Origin: VXRJ01 sp964636705
Lineage (GTDB): Bacteria; Acidobacteriota; Vicinamibacteria; Vicinamibacterales; UBA8438
NCBI GenBank assembly: GCA_964636705.1
Contig: CAZWUJ010000020.1
Span: forward strand, 1-64,000
DNA: 64,000 nucleotides
Direction of reading: 5' to 3'
Below, one piece after another: positions 34,901-43,753 of the stretch (within the stretch, counting starts at the first letter, position 1; each line of letters starts with the position of its first letter). Below the pieces are notes generated by a model. It worked only from the letters and a program-made list of their open reading frames with translations, did not search any database and had not been told where the DNA came from. The translations under genes were made by a program, and so were the position numbers.

Positions 34901-36643
34901 TCACACCGCCTCCGGGTGAACCGGCCGCGCCGACGGTTCGTTCAAGGCGGACCTGAACAACTCCAGGGCGTCTTCGATACCGTCCCCGAGGTAGCGGAAT
35001 TCGTCGGGAATCGCCCGACAGCGGCGCTCGGCCCGCCTGAACGATGTTCGCCGCCGGTCCTCGAATTCCCGCTCGTCGCGATCCTGGACGGCCGCCGACT
35101 CTGCGGAGCGGGCCAGTTCGGACGCGAGGAATTCCTTGAATTCCTGGATGGCAACCTGTTGGCGGGTGATCTTCTCGAAGTGGTAGGCAAGCACGGCCAG
35201 GACGACCGCTTTCGGAAGCATGCGTGGATGGCGCCTGGACACCGTGGCGATGAACTCGAGGAACGCCGGCGCCTGAGCATCCGAAAGGAGACGCCGCAGC
35301 GCCATGATGTCCGCATAGATCGCGTTCCTGCTTCTCGGCCTCGTCACGTGCGGCGAGGGCTTGAGGTGCTCGAACAGGGTCAGGCAGCGCTGGAAGTAGG
35401 TCTCGAGGGTTGGCCCGTAGAGAGTGGTCGTTACGCGCCGATATCCTTCGAGCAGGGTCCTCGGGTCCATCTCCGTCCTGAAGTTCAGCGCTGTCGCGCT
35501 GGTTCCGATAGGCACTTCCAGAAGCCGGTTCTCCGCCTTCAGCCGGTTGTACATGTCCGTGCCCTTGAGCGCCGTCAGCAGGTATATCGCCGCGGCGGGA
35601 ATGCCCGCCTCCTGAATGAACTCGATCTGGGCATCGAACACGTCCTCTCCGTCACCGTCGAGACCCAGAATGAATCCCGCCTGGACCTGCATCCCTCGCC
35701 GCTGAATCCTGCGGACGGCGTTGAGGAGGAAGTTCTCTTCCCCCGCGCTGACGTTCTGCGGCTTCTTGGTCTTGAGCAGGGCTTTTGGGGTCGGGGTTTC
35801 GATACCCACGAACACCGTATCGAAACCGGCCTCGCCCATCGCTTCCATCAGCTCGTCCATCCGCGCCAGATTGACGGTGGCCTCCGTGGACAGGGCAAAG
35901 GGGTAGCCACGGGTCTTCTGCCAGTCGATGATCGCCGGCAGGAGATCCATCGCAGCGCGCTTGTTGCCGATGAAGTTGTCGTCGACAATGAAAACCTGTC
36001 CGCGCCACCCGAGTCGATAGAGCGACTCGAACTCCTCGACCACCTGATCCGGAGACTTCGTCCGGGGCACGCGGCCATAGAGCTTGGTGATGTCGCAGAA
36101 TTCGCAGTCGAACGGGCAGCCGCGAGAAAACTGCACGCCCATGGTGTCGTAGTTCAACGGATCGATGAGGTCGAAGCGCGGGACCGGGGTTTTGGTGACA
36201 TCCGGTTTTCGCGGCTCGCGATACATGCGCTTCGCGGAGCCGTGCTCAAGATCCGCAAGGAACCTGGGGAAGATCTCCTCGACCTCATCCAGCACGAAAT
36301 GGTCCACGCCTTCGATTTCGTCGTGAAACGTGGTGGGGTGCGGTCCGCCGGCCACGACGGGAACCCCGGCCCGGTTGCAGCGTTCCACGACGGCTTGCAG
36401 GGAGACGCGCTGCACGATCATGGTGGATGTGAACACCATGTCGGCCCACTCCAGGTCGGCGTCCCGTAGCGGACTCACGTTCATGTCGACGACGCGGACG
36501 ACGTAATCCCGAGGGAACATCGCGGCTACGGTGAGCAGGCCCAGCGGCGGGAAGGCAGCCTTCGTTCCCGAGATCTCCAGGGCGAAATTCGCGCCCCAGT
36601 AGGTGGGAGGGTGCTCGGGGTACACAAGCAGCGCATTAGGCAT
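34901..36643 (-). CDS. B12-binding radical SAM protein with DUF4070 C-terminus
   Basis: A 580-aa enzyme. Residues 1-150 are a cobalamin-binding-type domain (LLVYPEHPPTYWG, AAFPPLGLLTVAAMFP, VVAGGPHPTTF), without the DxHxxG base-on motif. The radical SAM core begins at QFSRGCPFDCEFCD with the CxxxCxxC cluster motif, then VFIVDDNFIGNK and TVFVGIETPTP. The C-terminal part resembles DUF4070 (LLTALKGTDMYNRL onward). Class B relatives include HpnP, which methylates hopanoids, so a methyl transfer to an unactivated carbon of the acyl chain is plausible. The frame is open upstream into the PKS gene, but the family N-terminus sets this ATG, 29 bp after the PKS. Confidence 0.88.
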   Translation of the reverse strand: MPNALLVYPEHPPTYWGANFALEISGTKAAFPPLGLLTVAAMFPRDYVVRVVDMNVSPLRDADLEWADMVFTSTMIVQRVSLQAVVERCNRAGVPVVAGGPHPTTFHDEIEGVDHFVLDEVEEIFPRFLADLEHGSAKRMYREPRKPDVTKTPVPRFDLIDPLNYDTMGVQFSRGCPFDCEFCDITKLYGRVPRTKSPDQVVEEFESLYRLGWRGQVFIVDDNFIGNKRAAMDLLPAIIDWQKTRGYPFALSTEATVNLARMDELMEAMGEAGFDTVFVGIETPTPKALLKTKKPQNVSAGEENFLLNAVRRIQRRGMQVQAGFILGLDGDGEDVFDAQIEFIQEAGIPAAAIYLLTALKGTDMYNRLKAENRLLEVPIGTSATALNFRTEMDPRTLLEGYRRVTTTLYGPTLETYFQRCLTLFEHLKPSPHVTRPRSRNAIYADIMALRRLLSDAQAPAFLEFIATVSRRHPRMLPKAVVLAVLAYHFEKITRQQVAIQEFKEFLASELARSAESAAVQDRDEREFEDRRRTSFRRAERRCRAIPDEFRYLGDGIEDALELFRSALNEPSARPVHPEAV

Positions 36644-36672
36644 AGCGTCTCTACCCGTCCCGGCTTGCGCGG

Positions 36673-39600
36673 TCAGTGAACTGCATGGGCATCCGATGCC
36701 ACGCCGTGCCGGTGCGGAAAGTGGTCCTGCGGCGGGTTGGCGAAGGCCGACGGCGTGCGGCGGGTACGCGGCCGGACGGCGACGCCAGCGTCCCTCGTTC
36801 CGCGGTGGTGCGTCTCGGCCCGGTCGTCCTCGATGTCGTCCTTTCCGTGGACGATGCCCTGCGCCAACGACAGGGCGGAGGCCGTCGTCATCAGCTCGAG
36901 CGCGCTCACCCGGTAGTTGAACTGAGTCTGAATGAACGTTCCCAGCTCGGCGACCGAGATCGACGTGAGCCCGAAGCTGGACAGCGGCTCCTCGACGGCG
37001 CCTTCGTCGTGGCCGCAGAGCTCCGCCACCTTCGCGGCAATCTGTGCGACCACGCCGTCTACCGTCAATTCGCTGGCCGCGCCGGCCGCGAAGGCATCCT
37101 GGTTGCGCATGAGGCGCCCGACGCGCATGTAGTCGGGAGAATCCACCGTCCACGACGGACGCTCGAACAGGGCGGTGACCAGGTGGTCTCGATCGGACAT
37201 CGCGCGCAGCGCGTAGTCGAGGTTGGCAATGGCGAAATCGCTGCTGACCGGAGGCACGCCGGCAGCCCGCATCATGCGCAGTACGGGGAGACTACGCGCG
37301 GCCATCCCCGCATCCGCGAGGGCCGCCATGTTGTAGGACAGGCAGGGCAGGCCCCGGCGGCGGCGACTGGCGGCCAGGCCGTCCAGAAAGCCGTTGGCCG
37401 CGCTGTAGTTGATCTGGCCGGGATTGCCCAGCGCCGAGGCGGTGGACGACAACAGCACGAAACAGTCGAGCGCACTGCCGAGGGTGGCCCGGTGCAGATG
37501 GAGGGCGCCGTGGGCCTTGGCAGCGAAAACCCTGGCAACGGACTGGGCTGACAGGTCGTCCAGCAGGCGGTCGTCCAGCGTGCCGGCGAGGTGGAAGACG
37601 CCCTTCAGCGGGCGCCGCAATTGCGAGACGCATCGCTGGACGTCCTCTTCCACCGCGACGTCGCCAGTCACGATGTCGAGCTCGACCTTCTCGTCCATGT
37701 AGGCCAGAGCGCTCGACCGGCGGATCCAGGCGGCATCCCGGCGGCGCTGCGGATCGCGGTCCAGCAGGGTGAGATGACGCGCCCCGGAAGCAACCAGGTA
37801 GGGCAACAGCCTCAGGCCGAAGCCGCCCAGCCCCCCGGTCACCAGATAGGTCGCATCCGGGTCGAACAGCGGCCGCACGTCGGCAACCGGGAAGTCGGGA
37901 TCGGAGCCGGCGGCAGGCGCCTGCAGGACCAGCTTTCCCTGATGCCGGCCGGTGGTCATCAGGCGGAGCGCCCTCGCGTAGCCGCTGTACGGGAAGACGG
38001 TGACGGGAAGCGGGGGCAGCGTTCCCTTTTCGACCAGGTCGAGACAGGTCTGCGAGAGCTCGCGTGCAAGACGGGGATCGTCCACCATGAGGCGATCCAC
38101 GTCGATAGCGGCGAAGCGCAGGTTCTTGCGGAAAATGCGCAGGCCGATGTCGCTGTCGGCGAAGACGTCGACCTTCCCGATCTCGCAGTGCCAGCCGCCG
38201 GCCCGTAGCGCGCGCAGGCACAGTTCGATGTGGCGCCCGGCAAGGGAGTTCAATACGGCATCGACACCCTCGCCCGCGGTGGCCGCCATCAACTCGTCAT
38301 ACCAGTCGAGGCTGTGGGAATCGAATGCCGCCCTGGCGCCTAGCGCCCGCAATTGCTCGCGCTTGCTCTCGGTGCCCGCAGTTGCGTAGATCTCGGCTCC
38401 GGCGTGCCTGGCCAGCGCGATGGCGGCTTGTCCGACGCCGCCCATGGCGGAGTGAATCAGGACCCGCTGCCCTTTTCGCAGGCGGGCCAGATGAATCAGC
38501 GAATAGTAGGCGGTGACGTAGACCGACAATACGGACGCGGCTTCCTCCATGCTCAGACGGCCGGGCTTGGCGAAGACACGTTGACGGTCGACCACCACGC
38601 GATTGGCGACGCAGCCTCCCGCAATGAAAGCCACCTCATCACCGACGCGGCAGTGCCGCACGTTCGGCCCGACGCGGCGAACGATTCCGCTGGCCTCCAT
38701 GCCGACTTCCTGCCCGAGCGCCGAGCGCTCGTAGGCCAGTGCCGGCAGGAGACCCAGTGTCACCGTCACGTCGCGGAAGTTGAGCGCCGCCGCGCTCACC
38801 TCGACTTCCACATCTTCAGGCCCCGGCGCGGGAAGCTCGCACGTCTTCATCTGGAGGCCCGCGATCTGGCCCGGGTTGTCCAGGGCAAGCCGGTACGCGG
38901 CGTCCTCGCCGGCGGGGAGGCGGTAGTACCGCTCGCGCACGCTTGCCAGCCTCGGCGCCCACAGGCGCCGCTCGCGGATCGCAAGCTCCTGCTCGCGCAG
39001 ATCGCACCGGGCGAGGCGGGCCAGCGTGCCCAGATCGTCGTGATCTCCCAGGTCGACCAATCGGAAATCGAGTCTGGCCTCCTCACCGACCTCCATGGCC
39101 ATGCTGCGGACGGCGCCCCAAAGTGCGCTGCCGCGGGGATTCTCCACATCGTGGGCGGCCCGGCGAGTCACCACCGTCACCCGGCACCAGTGGCGCGCAT
39201 GTTCGATCCGATGGGAGACCAGCGCCTGGACGAAGGCAATGAACCGCGACGCCACCTGCTCACCCGTCGGGTCCCGTGGGTTGGCGCCGCAGAAGAAGTC
39301 GACGGCCCGTAGCTCGACGGCGCCCGGCCATTCGTCGAGCGTATGGAACGCGGCGGCTTCGAAGTCTTCCTCGGAGAGCGTGTAGACCGCCTCGGGCTCG
39401 TCGAGCAGGGACACCCAGTGCGAGGACGAGCTCTCCGGCTCCCCCAGCACCCACCTGGGGCCCGGGAGCGCGCTGGTCTCGAGCGTATCCGCCTGGGAAG
39501 GCGACGCTTGCAGAAGGGTCGTCGTCCGCCCCGCACGAACCGTTGCCCAACCGGGACCCGGATCGACCGCGTGGCTCTCGTCGTGACGGATCAGCAGCAA

Positions 39601-42600
39601 GCCTCCGGGCACCGCCAGTCGGCGCGCCAGGTCCCATTGCGCCGCCCCGGGCGCGCCGTCGTCTCCGTGCAGGAAAACGATCTCGGCGGCGCCCGCACGC
39701 AGCAATCCGGTTCGCAGCGCAGGGTCCGCGCAAGCATCGACGCTCGCGAACCGCAGTGCGGCGTCGCGCAGATGGAACGCGTCGTAGAACGCACGGGCGG
39801 CTTCGTCGCTGTCTCCCACGAGCCAGTACTCGGTCTGTCCGTCGGGCAGGGAGAGATAGTCGATGCAATCCTCGAGGAAGGTGCGATCCGGCTCCCGGCT
39901 GCCGGCCAGCTCGACGACGTGGCAGGCGTAGCGCGTCACGTCCCGTTCCGGCCGCTCGAGAGCCGCGATCAGCGCAGCGGGCTCGATCTCCCCGTCCGGC
40001 AACCGGTCGACAAGCAACGGCCCGGCCGGAACGAACTTCGGCTGCCATGCGATCCGGTGCTTGCTGTCGGGTAGGTCGCTCCAGCGCGGATTGGAGGTGA
40101 AGTACGTGTACTCGCCGATGTGCGCGACGAGCTCGCCCGTTTCGCCGTCGTAGAAGCTGATGCTCCCCCCGGACCGCTCCCCGCGGCGAACGGAATACTG
40201 GCCCCTCTCGTTCGCGTTCATCCAGTCGTCGCTGGGCTTCCTTACGTGACAGGTGATCCGCGGCCCGCTTGGCGGTCGAAGGAACGTCATGCGTTCGGCC
40301 CGCTGGGGGATGGCAAAGAGATCGGCGGCGGTCAACAGGTGGTACAGGAATATCTGCAGGCCCCCGTCAAGCAACGGGGGGCAGGCGACGTAGCCTTCCT
40401 CCCGACCCGTGGCCCACAGGTCCTCGTCCATCTCCACGTCGAACAGATACGCCCCGTTGATGCTGTCCGCCCGGACGCGCCGGATGGTTCTGAAGAACGG
40501 GCCGTACTGGAAGGTCTCGCTGAGGACCGCTTCCAGGCGCTCGTAGAAGTCGCGGTCGTCGGTCAGATGCGAGGCTCCGAACCGGGAGGCATCGATATCC
40601 GCCAGCCGCTCCGGCACGCCGGCTACGCGTTCCTTGCCCGCCAGACGAACCTTGCCGCGGCAGTGCAGCTCGCTCTTGCTCTCGACGTCGTACGACCGGG
40701 AAGAGATCGTGAAGGCGAACTCGCCCGTAGCGGAGGCGACCGGCCGCAGGGCCGTCTGCAACCGGACGGGTGTTCTGGGGACGGGACACGGTTGGAGGAA
40801 CTCGAGTACTTCGAAGTGGACCGGAACGCCCCGCAGGGCTTCCAGGATCAGCTCCATGTAGCCGGCGGCCGGCATGATCGCCGCGTGGTGGACCCGGTGG
40901 TCCGCCAGCCACGGGAAGTCCTGCTCCGAGAGCCGGGATTCGAACATCAGGTGCTCGGCGGGTACTCTGTGCCCCACCAGCGGACCGTGCGAGTACTCGC
41001 CCTGCCGGACGAACATCTCGTTGTCGCACATGAGATCCATCGCCGTCTGTTCTTCTCTCGGATGGCCTGGAAGCAGGTGGGCGATGGGCTTCGGCCGCGG
41101 ATACTGTTGTGCGAAGTCGAGGTCCCAACCGGCCCTGAAGAGCGCACCGACGGCCTCGAGGAATCCGCGACGGACGTCGCTGTCCCGCATCAGCGTCGGA
41201 ATGCATGCCGGCGTCTTGACGGGTCCCTCCAGGCACTGCGCGATCGTGGGTTGCAGAGCGCTGTGCGGAGCGACTTCCAGAACGATGTCGGGCCGGCACA
41301 ACCGTTGGGCGGTTTCCATCGCGGAGGCGAACAGCACGGGCCGGCGGACATTCGTCCACCAGTAGGAGCTGCCCAGCCGCTCCGGGATGTCGCCGGTCAC
41401 CGACGAAACGAACGGCACTTCCGCGTCGAAGGTGCGGTCGTCCAGGAAGGCAAAGGCCGCCAGCGCGTCGTCCTCGATGCCGTCCATCGCGGCGGAATGG
41501 AAGGCGATGTTGCCAGGCAGGAGGGCATGCTGCAGGCGGCGCCGGTCCAGCTCGGCGAGAACGGGCTCCAGGGCGCCTTGCCGGCCGCAGATGACGGTGC
41601 TGGCCGGCGCGTTGACGCAGGCGACCTCGACCCCGCTCTCGTCGTCGGCCCCGAGGGAAATGCCCAGCTCATCGAGCAGTTCCTCAGTTCCAGGGCGGTC
41701 GAGGCCGACGGCCAGCATTCGACCGGAGCCGGCCGTCCGCTGTTGCAGTGTGGCGCGGTGAAAGACCAGGCGGGTCGCTTCCGCCAGCGACAAGGCCCCG
41801 CAGGCATAGGCGGCGGCGACCTCGCCCGAGCTGTGGCCGACCACGCAGTCCGCATAGACCCCCCAGGTCTTGAGCAGTTCGACCAGCGCACACTGGATCA
41901 TGAAGATGGCGGGCTGCGCCAGCCGCACTTCGTTGAGCTCGTCTTGCGGAGCGGAGAAGCAGGCGTCTCGCAGCGACGTGTCCGAATGCAGCCGCCACTG
42001 TTCCTCGATGGCGTCGATGGCGCGGCGGAAAACCGGATTGGCGTCGTACAGCTCGCGGCCGCAGCCCGCCCACTGCGTCCCCTGGCCCGAGAACACCATG
42101 ATCAGCCGCTTCGTACCCTCTTCCACCGTGGCGATCGGCACAGGGTCGGCCGCGAACGCATCGAGCGCGTCGCAAAGCTCTTGCCGGCTCCGCACCCCGA
42201 ACGAAGTCCGCGTCGCGAAATGGGTGCGGCGGCGGCCGAGATTGCCAGCCAATGTGTAGAGGTCGATGTCCTGCTCGTCGAGCGCGTCGCGGAGCCGTTG
42301 CGCGCTCCGGGTCAGCGCTCCCGCAGAGCGGGCGGACAGCGGAATCATGAAGCCGCCGGTCGGAGCAAGCGGCACGGACCAGACTTGCCGCTGTGACGGG
42401 CGGTATTCCCGCACGACGCAGTGTCCGTTGGCCCCGCCGAAGCCGAAGGAATTGATGCCCACGACGACGGGGTGCTGCGGAAAGGGCTCGCAGGCCGTCT
42501 GCACCTGCATCGGGCAGCCGTCGAAGTCGATCTCCGGGTTCGGCGCCAGGAAATTCCTGGAGGTCGGAGCGAACGTCCGGCGCCGCAGCATCAGGATGAC

Positions 42601-43746
42601 CTTGAGCAGGGCGCAGTGGAACGCCGCTGCCTCCATATGGCCCACATTGCTCTTGACGCTCGATACTCGTAGCGGCGTCTCGCGGTCGATGCCGCCGAGC
42701 GCCTCCCTGATGGCATTGCCCTCGATGGAATCTCCCACGACGGTGCCGGTTGCATGGGCTTCGATATAGTCGAAGTCCTGCGGTGCGCGGCCAGCCCGGG
42801 CGCGGGCCGCACGCATGAGGGCCACTTGAGCGTGACGGGTGGGTGCAGTGATGTACCGCCCCTGGGCGAGGCCGTCCGTTCCGTCGGCCGCGCCGGCCGC
42901 GTTGACTGCGGTCGCCTCGACGACGGCGTGAATGTGGTCGCCGTCCCTCTCGGCCGCAGCGAGCGGTTTGATCGCAAAGGTGAACGCGCCCTCCGACCGC
43001 ATGTATCCGTTCGCTTCGGCGTCGAAGGAATGGCACTTGCCGTCCGGGCTGATGACGCCCAGGGCATTGAAGGCAGTGCTGAGTCTGGCTCCGCCGAGGT
43101 AGTTGACGGATCCGACGAGGGCCTGTTCGCAATCGCCGCACTGCAGCGCGTTCATCGCCGCGTGCAACGCAGTCAGGCTGGCGGAACAGGCCGTGCAGTG
43201 AGTGATCGACGGCCCCGTCAGATTGAAGTGGTAGGAGATGCGGTTGGCCAGCATCGCCAGGCTGATGCTCGTGACCGCAAACTCATTGACGCCGCCCAAC
43301 GGCCGCCAGTTGGCCACCGACGGTACCTGTCCACCGATGAAGACTCCGGTCGGGCTGTTGCGCAGCGAGTGCAAGTCCCAGCCGGTACGCTCGAGTGTCT
43401 CCCAGGCGCATGACAGCAACATCCGCAACTGCGGATCCGTGGCCATCATCTCGTTGTGCGACATTCCGAAGAGACTCCGGTCGAAGAGCCTCTCCGCGTC
43501 CTCGCGGATCAATCCCTCGAAGGAGCTAGCGAACCTTCCCGGGCCGGAAGATCCCCCGATCGGGCGGTACCCTCTGCCGTAGCGATCGACTACCGGCTCC
43601 TGAACGATCTCCCGCTCACTGAGAAGACGCCAGAAATCCTCGTCCGTGCGGATGCCGCCGGGCATGCGGTGGCTGTATCCGATGATGGCGACAGGGACTT
43701 GCGGCCGTGACGGAGGCTCGATCGAGGCCCTGCGATCACCCGGCAC
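36673..43746 (-). CDS. Mono-modular fully reducing type I polyketide synthase
   Basis: A 2357-aa megasynthase, order KS-AT-DH-(pseudo-KR)-ER-KR-ACP. KS (15-445): Cys187 in TACSAS, His331, His370. AT (548-880): GHSSG with Ser639; IAFHS (747-751) is malonyl-type. DH (920-1215): His950, Asp1127; the HxxxG Gly is His. Residues 1230-1600 hold a structural, non-catalytic region without a SAM motif, so there is no C-methyltransferase. ER (1630-1940): HSAMGGVGQ (1765-1773). KR (1962-2150): GGLGGFG, Tyr2114, LDD (B-type). ACP (2225-2300): Ser2262 in LTSIS. There is no thioesterase. GTG start with AGGA, 7 bp after the RND permease stop. It makes a saturated acyl chain, probably iteratively. Confidence 0.93.
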   Translation of the reverse strand: MPGDRRASIEPPSRPQVPVAIIGYSHRMPGGIRTDEDFWRLLSEREIVQEPVVDRYGRGYRPIGGSSGPGRFASSFEGLIREDAERLFDRSLFGMSHNEMMATDPQLRMLLSCAWETLERTGWDLHSLRNSPTGVFIGGQVPSVANWRPLGGVNEFAVTSISLAMLANRISYHFNLTGPSITHCTACSASLTALHAAMNALQCGDCEQALVGSVNYLGGARLSTAFNALGVISPDGKCHSFDAEANGYMRSEGAFTFAIKPLAAAERDGDHIHAVVEATAVNAAGAADGTDGLAQGRYITAPTRHAQVALMRAARARAGRAPQDFDYIEAHATGTVVGDSIEGNAIREALGGIDRETPLRVSSVKSNVGHMEAAAFHCALLKVILMLRRRTFAPTSRNFLAPNPEIDFDGCPMQVQTACEPFPQHPVVVGINSFGFGGANGHCVVREYRPSQRQVWSVPLAPTGGFMIPLSARSAGALTRSAQRLRDALDEQDIDLYTLAGNLGRRRTHFATRTSFGVRSRQELCDALDAFAADPVPIATVEEGTKRLIMVFSGQGTQWAGCGRELYDANPVFRRAIDAIEEQWRLHSDTSLRDACFSAPQDELNEVRLAQPAIFMIQCALVELLKTWGVYADCVVGHSSGEVAAAYACGALSLAEATRLVFHRATLQQRTAGSGRMLAVGLDRPGTEELLDELGISLGADDESGVEVACVNAPASTVICGRQGALEPVLAELDRRRLQHALLPGNIAFHSAAMDGIEDDALAAFAFLDDRTFDAEVPFVSSVTGDIPERLGSSYWWTNVRRPVLFASAMETAQRLCRPDIVLEVAPHSALQPTIAQCLEGPVKTPACIPTLMRDSDVRRGFLEAVGALFRAGWDLDFAQQYPRPKPIAHLLPGHPREEQTAMDLMCDNEMFVRQGEYSHGPLVGHRVPAEHLMFESRLSEQDFPWLADHRVHHAAIMPAAGYMELILEALRGVPVHFEVLEFLQPCPVPRTPVRLQTALRPVASATGEFAFTISSRSYDVESKSELHCRGKVRLAGKERVAGVPERLADIDASRFGASHLTDDRDFYERLEAVLSETFQYGPFFRTIRRVRADSINGAYLFDVEMDEDLWATGREEGYVACPPLLDGGLQIFLYHLLTAADLFAIPQRAERMTFLRPPSGPRITCHVRKPSDDWMNANERGQYSVRRGERSGGSISFYDGETGELVAHIGEYTYFTSNPRWSDLPDSKHRIAWQPKFVPAGPLLVDRLPDGEIEPAALIAALERPERDVTRYACHVVELAGSREPDRTFLEDCIDYLSLPDGQTEYWLVGDSDEAARAFYDAFHLRDAALRFASVDACADPALRTGLLRAGAAEIVFLHGDDGAPGAAQWDLARRLAVPGGLLLIRHDESHAVDPGPGWATVRAGRTTTLLQASPSQADTLETSALPGPRWVLGEPESSSSHWVSLLDEPEAVYTLSEEDFEAAAFHTLDEWPGAVELRAVDFFCGANPRDPTGEQVASRFIAFVQALVSHRIEHARHWCRVTVVTRRAAHDVENPRGSALWGAVRSMAMEVGEEARLDFRLVDLGDHDDLGTLARLARCDLREQELAIRERRLWAPRLASVRERYYRLPAGEDAAYRLALDNPGQIAGLQMKTCELPAPGPEDVEVEVSAAALNFRDVTVTLGLLPALAYERSALGQEVGMEASGIVRRVGPNVRHCRVGDEVAFIAGGCVANRVVVDRQRVFAKPGRLSMEEAASVLSVYVTAYYSLIHLARLRKGQRVLIHSAMGGVGQAAIALARHAGAEIYATAGTESKREQLRALGARAAFDSHSLDWYDELMAATAGEGVDAVLNSLAGRHIELCLRALRAGGWHCEIGKVDVFADSDIGLRIFRKNLRFAAIDVDRLMVDDPRLARELSQTCLDLVEKGTLPPLPVTVFPYSGYARALRLMTTGRHQGKLVLQAPAAGSDPDFPVADVRPLFDPDATYLVTGGLGGFGLRLLPYLVASGARHLTLLDRDPQRRRDAAWIRRSSALAYMDEKVELDIVTGDVAVEEDVQRCVSQLRRPLKGVFHLAGTLDDRLLDDLSAQSVARVFAAKAHGALHLHRATLGSALDCFVLLSSTASALGNPGQINYSAANGFLDGLAASRRRRGLPCLSYNMAALADAGMAARSLPVLRMMRAAGVPPVSSDFAIANLDYALRAMSDRDHLVTALFERPSWTVDSPDYMRVGRLMRNQDAFAAGAASELTVDGVVAQIAAKVAELCGHDEGAVEEPLSSFGLTSISVAELGTFIQTQFNYRVSALELMTTASALSLAQGIVHGKDDIEDDRAETHHRGTRDAGVAVRPRTRRTPSAFANPPQDHFPHRHGVASDAHAVH

Positions 43747-43753
43747 GATGATC

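Noticed and set aside
36644..37153. N-terminal extension of the radical SAM protein into the PKS gene
   Set aside because: The extension overlaps the ACP-coding region in another frame, and the B12-domain start MPNALLVYPE matches the family N-terminus.
39000..40100. C-methyltransferase domain in the PKS
   Set aside because: The DH-ER interval has no GxGxG-type SAM motif; it fits a structural pseudo-KR region.
40120..42396. Plus-strand open frame of about 750 codons over the PKS
   Set aside because: Antisense shadow of the KS, AT and DH coding sequence.
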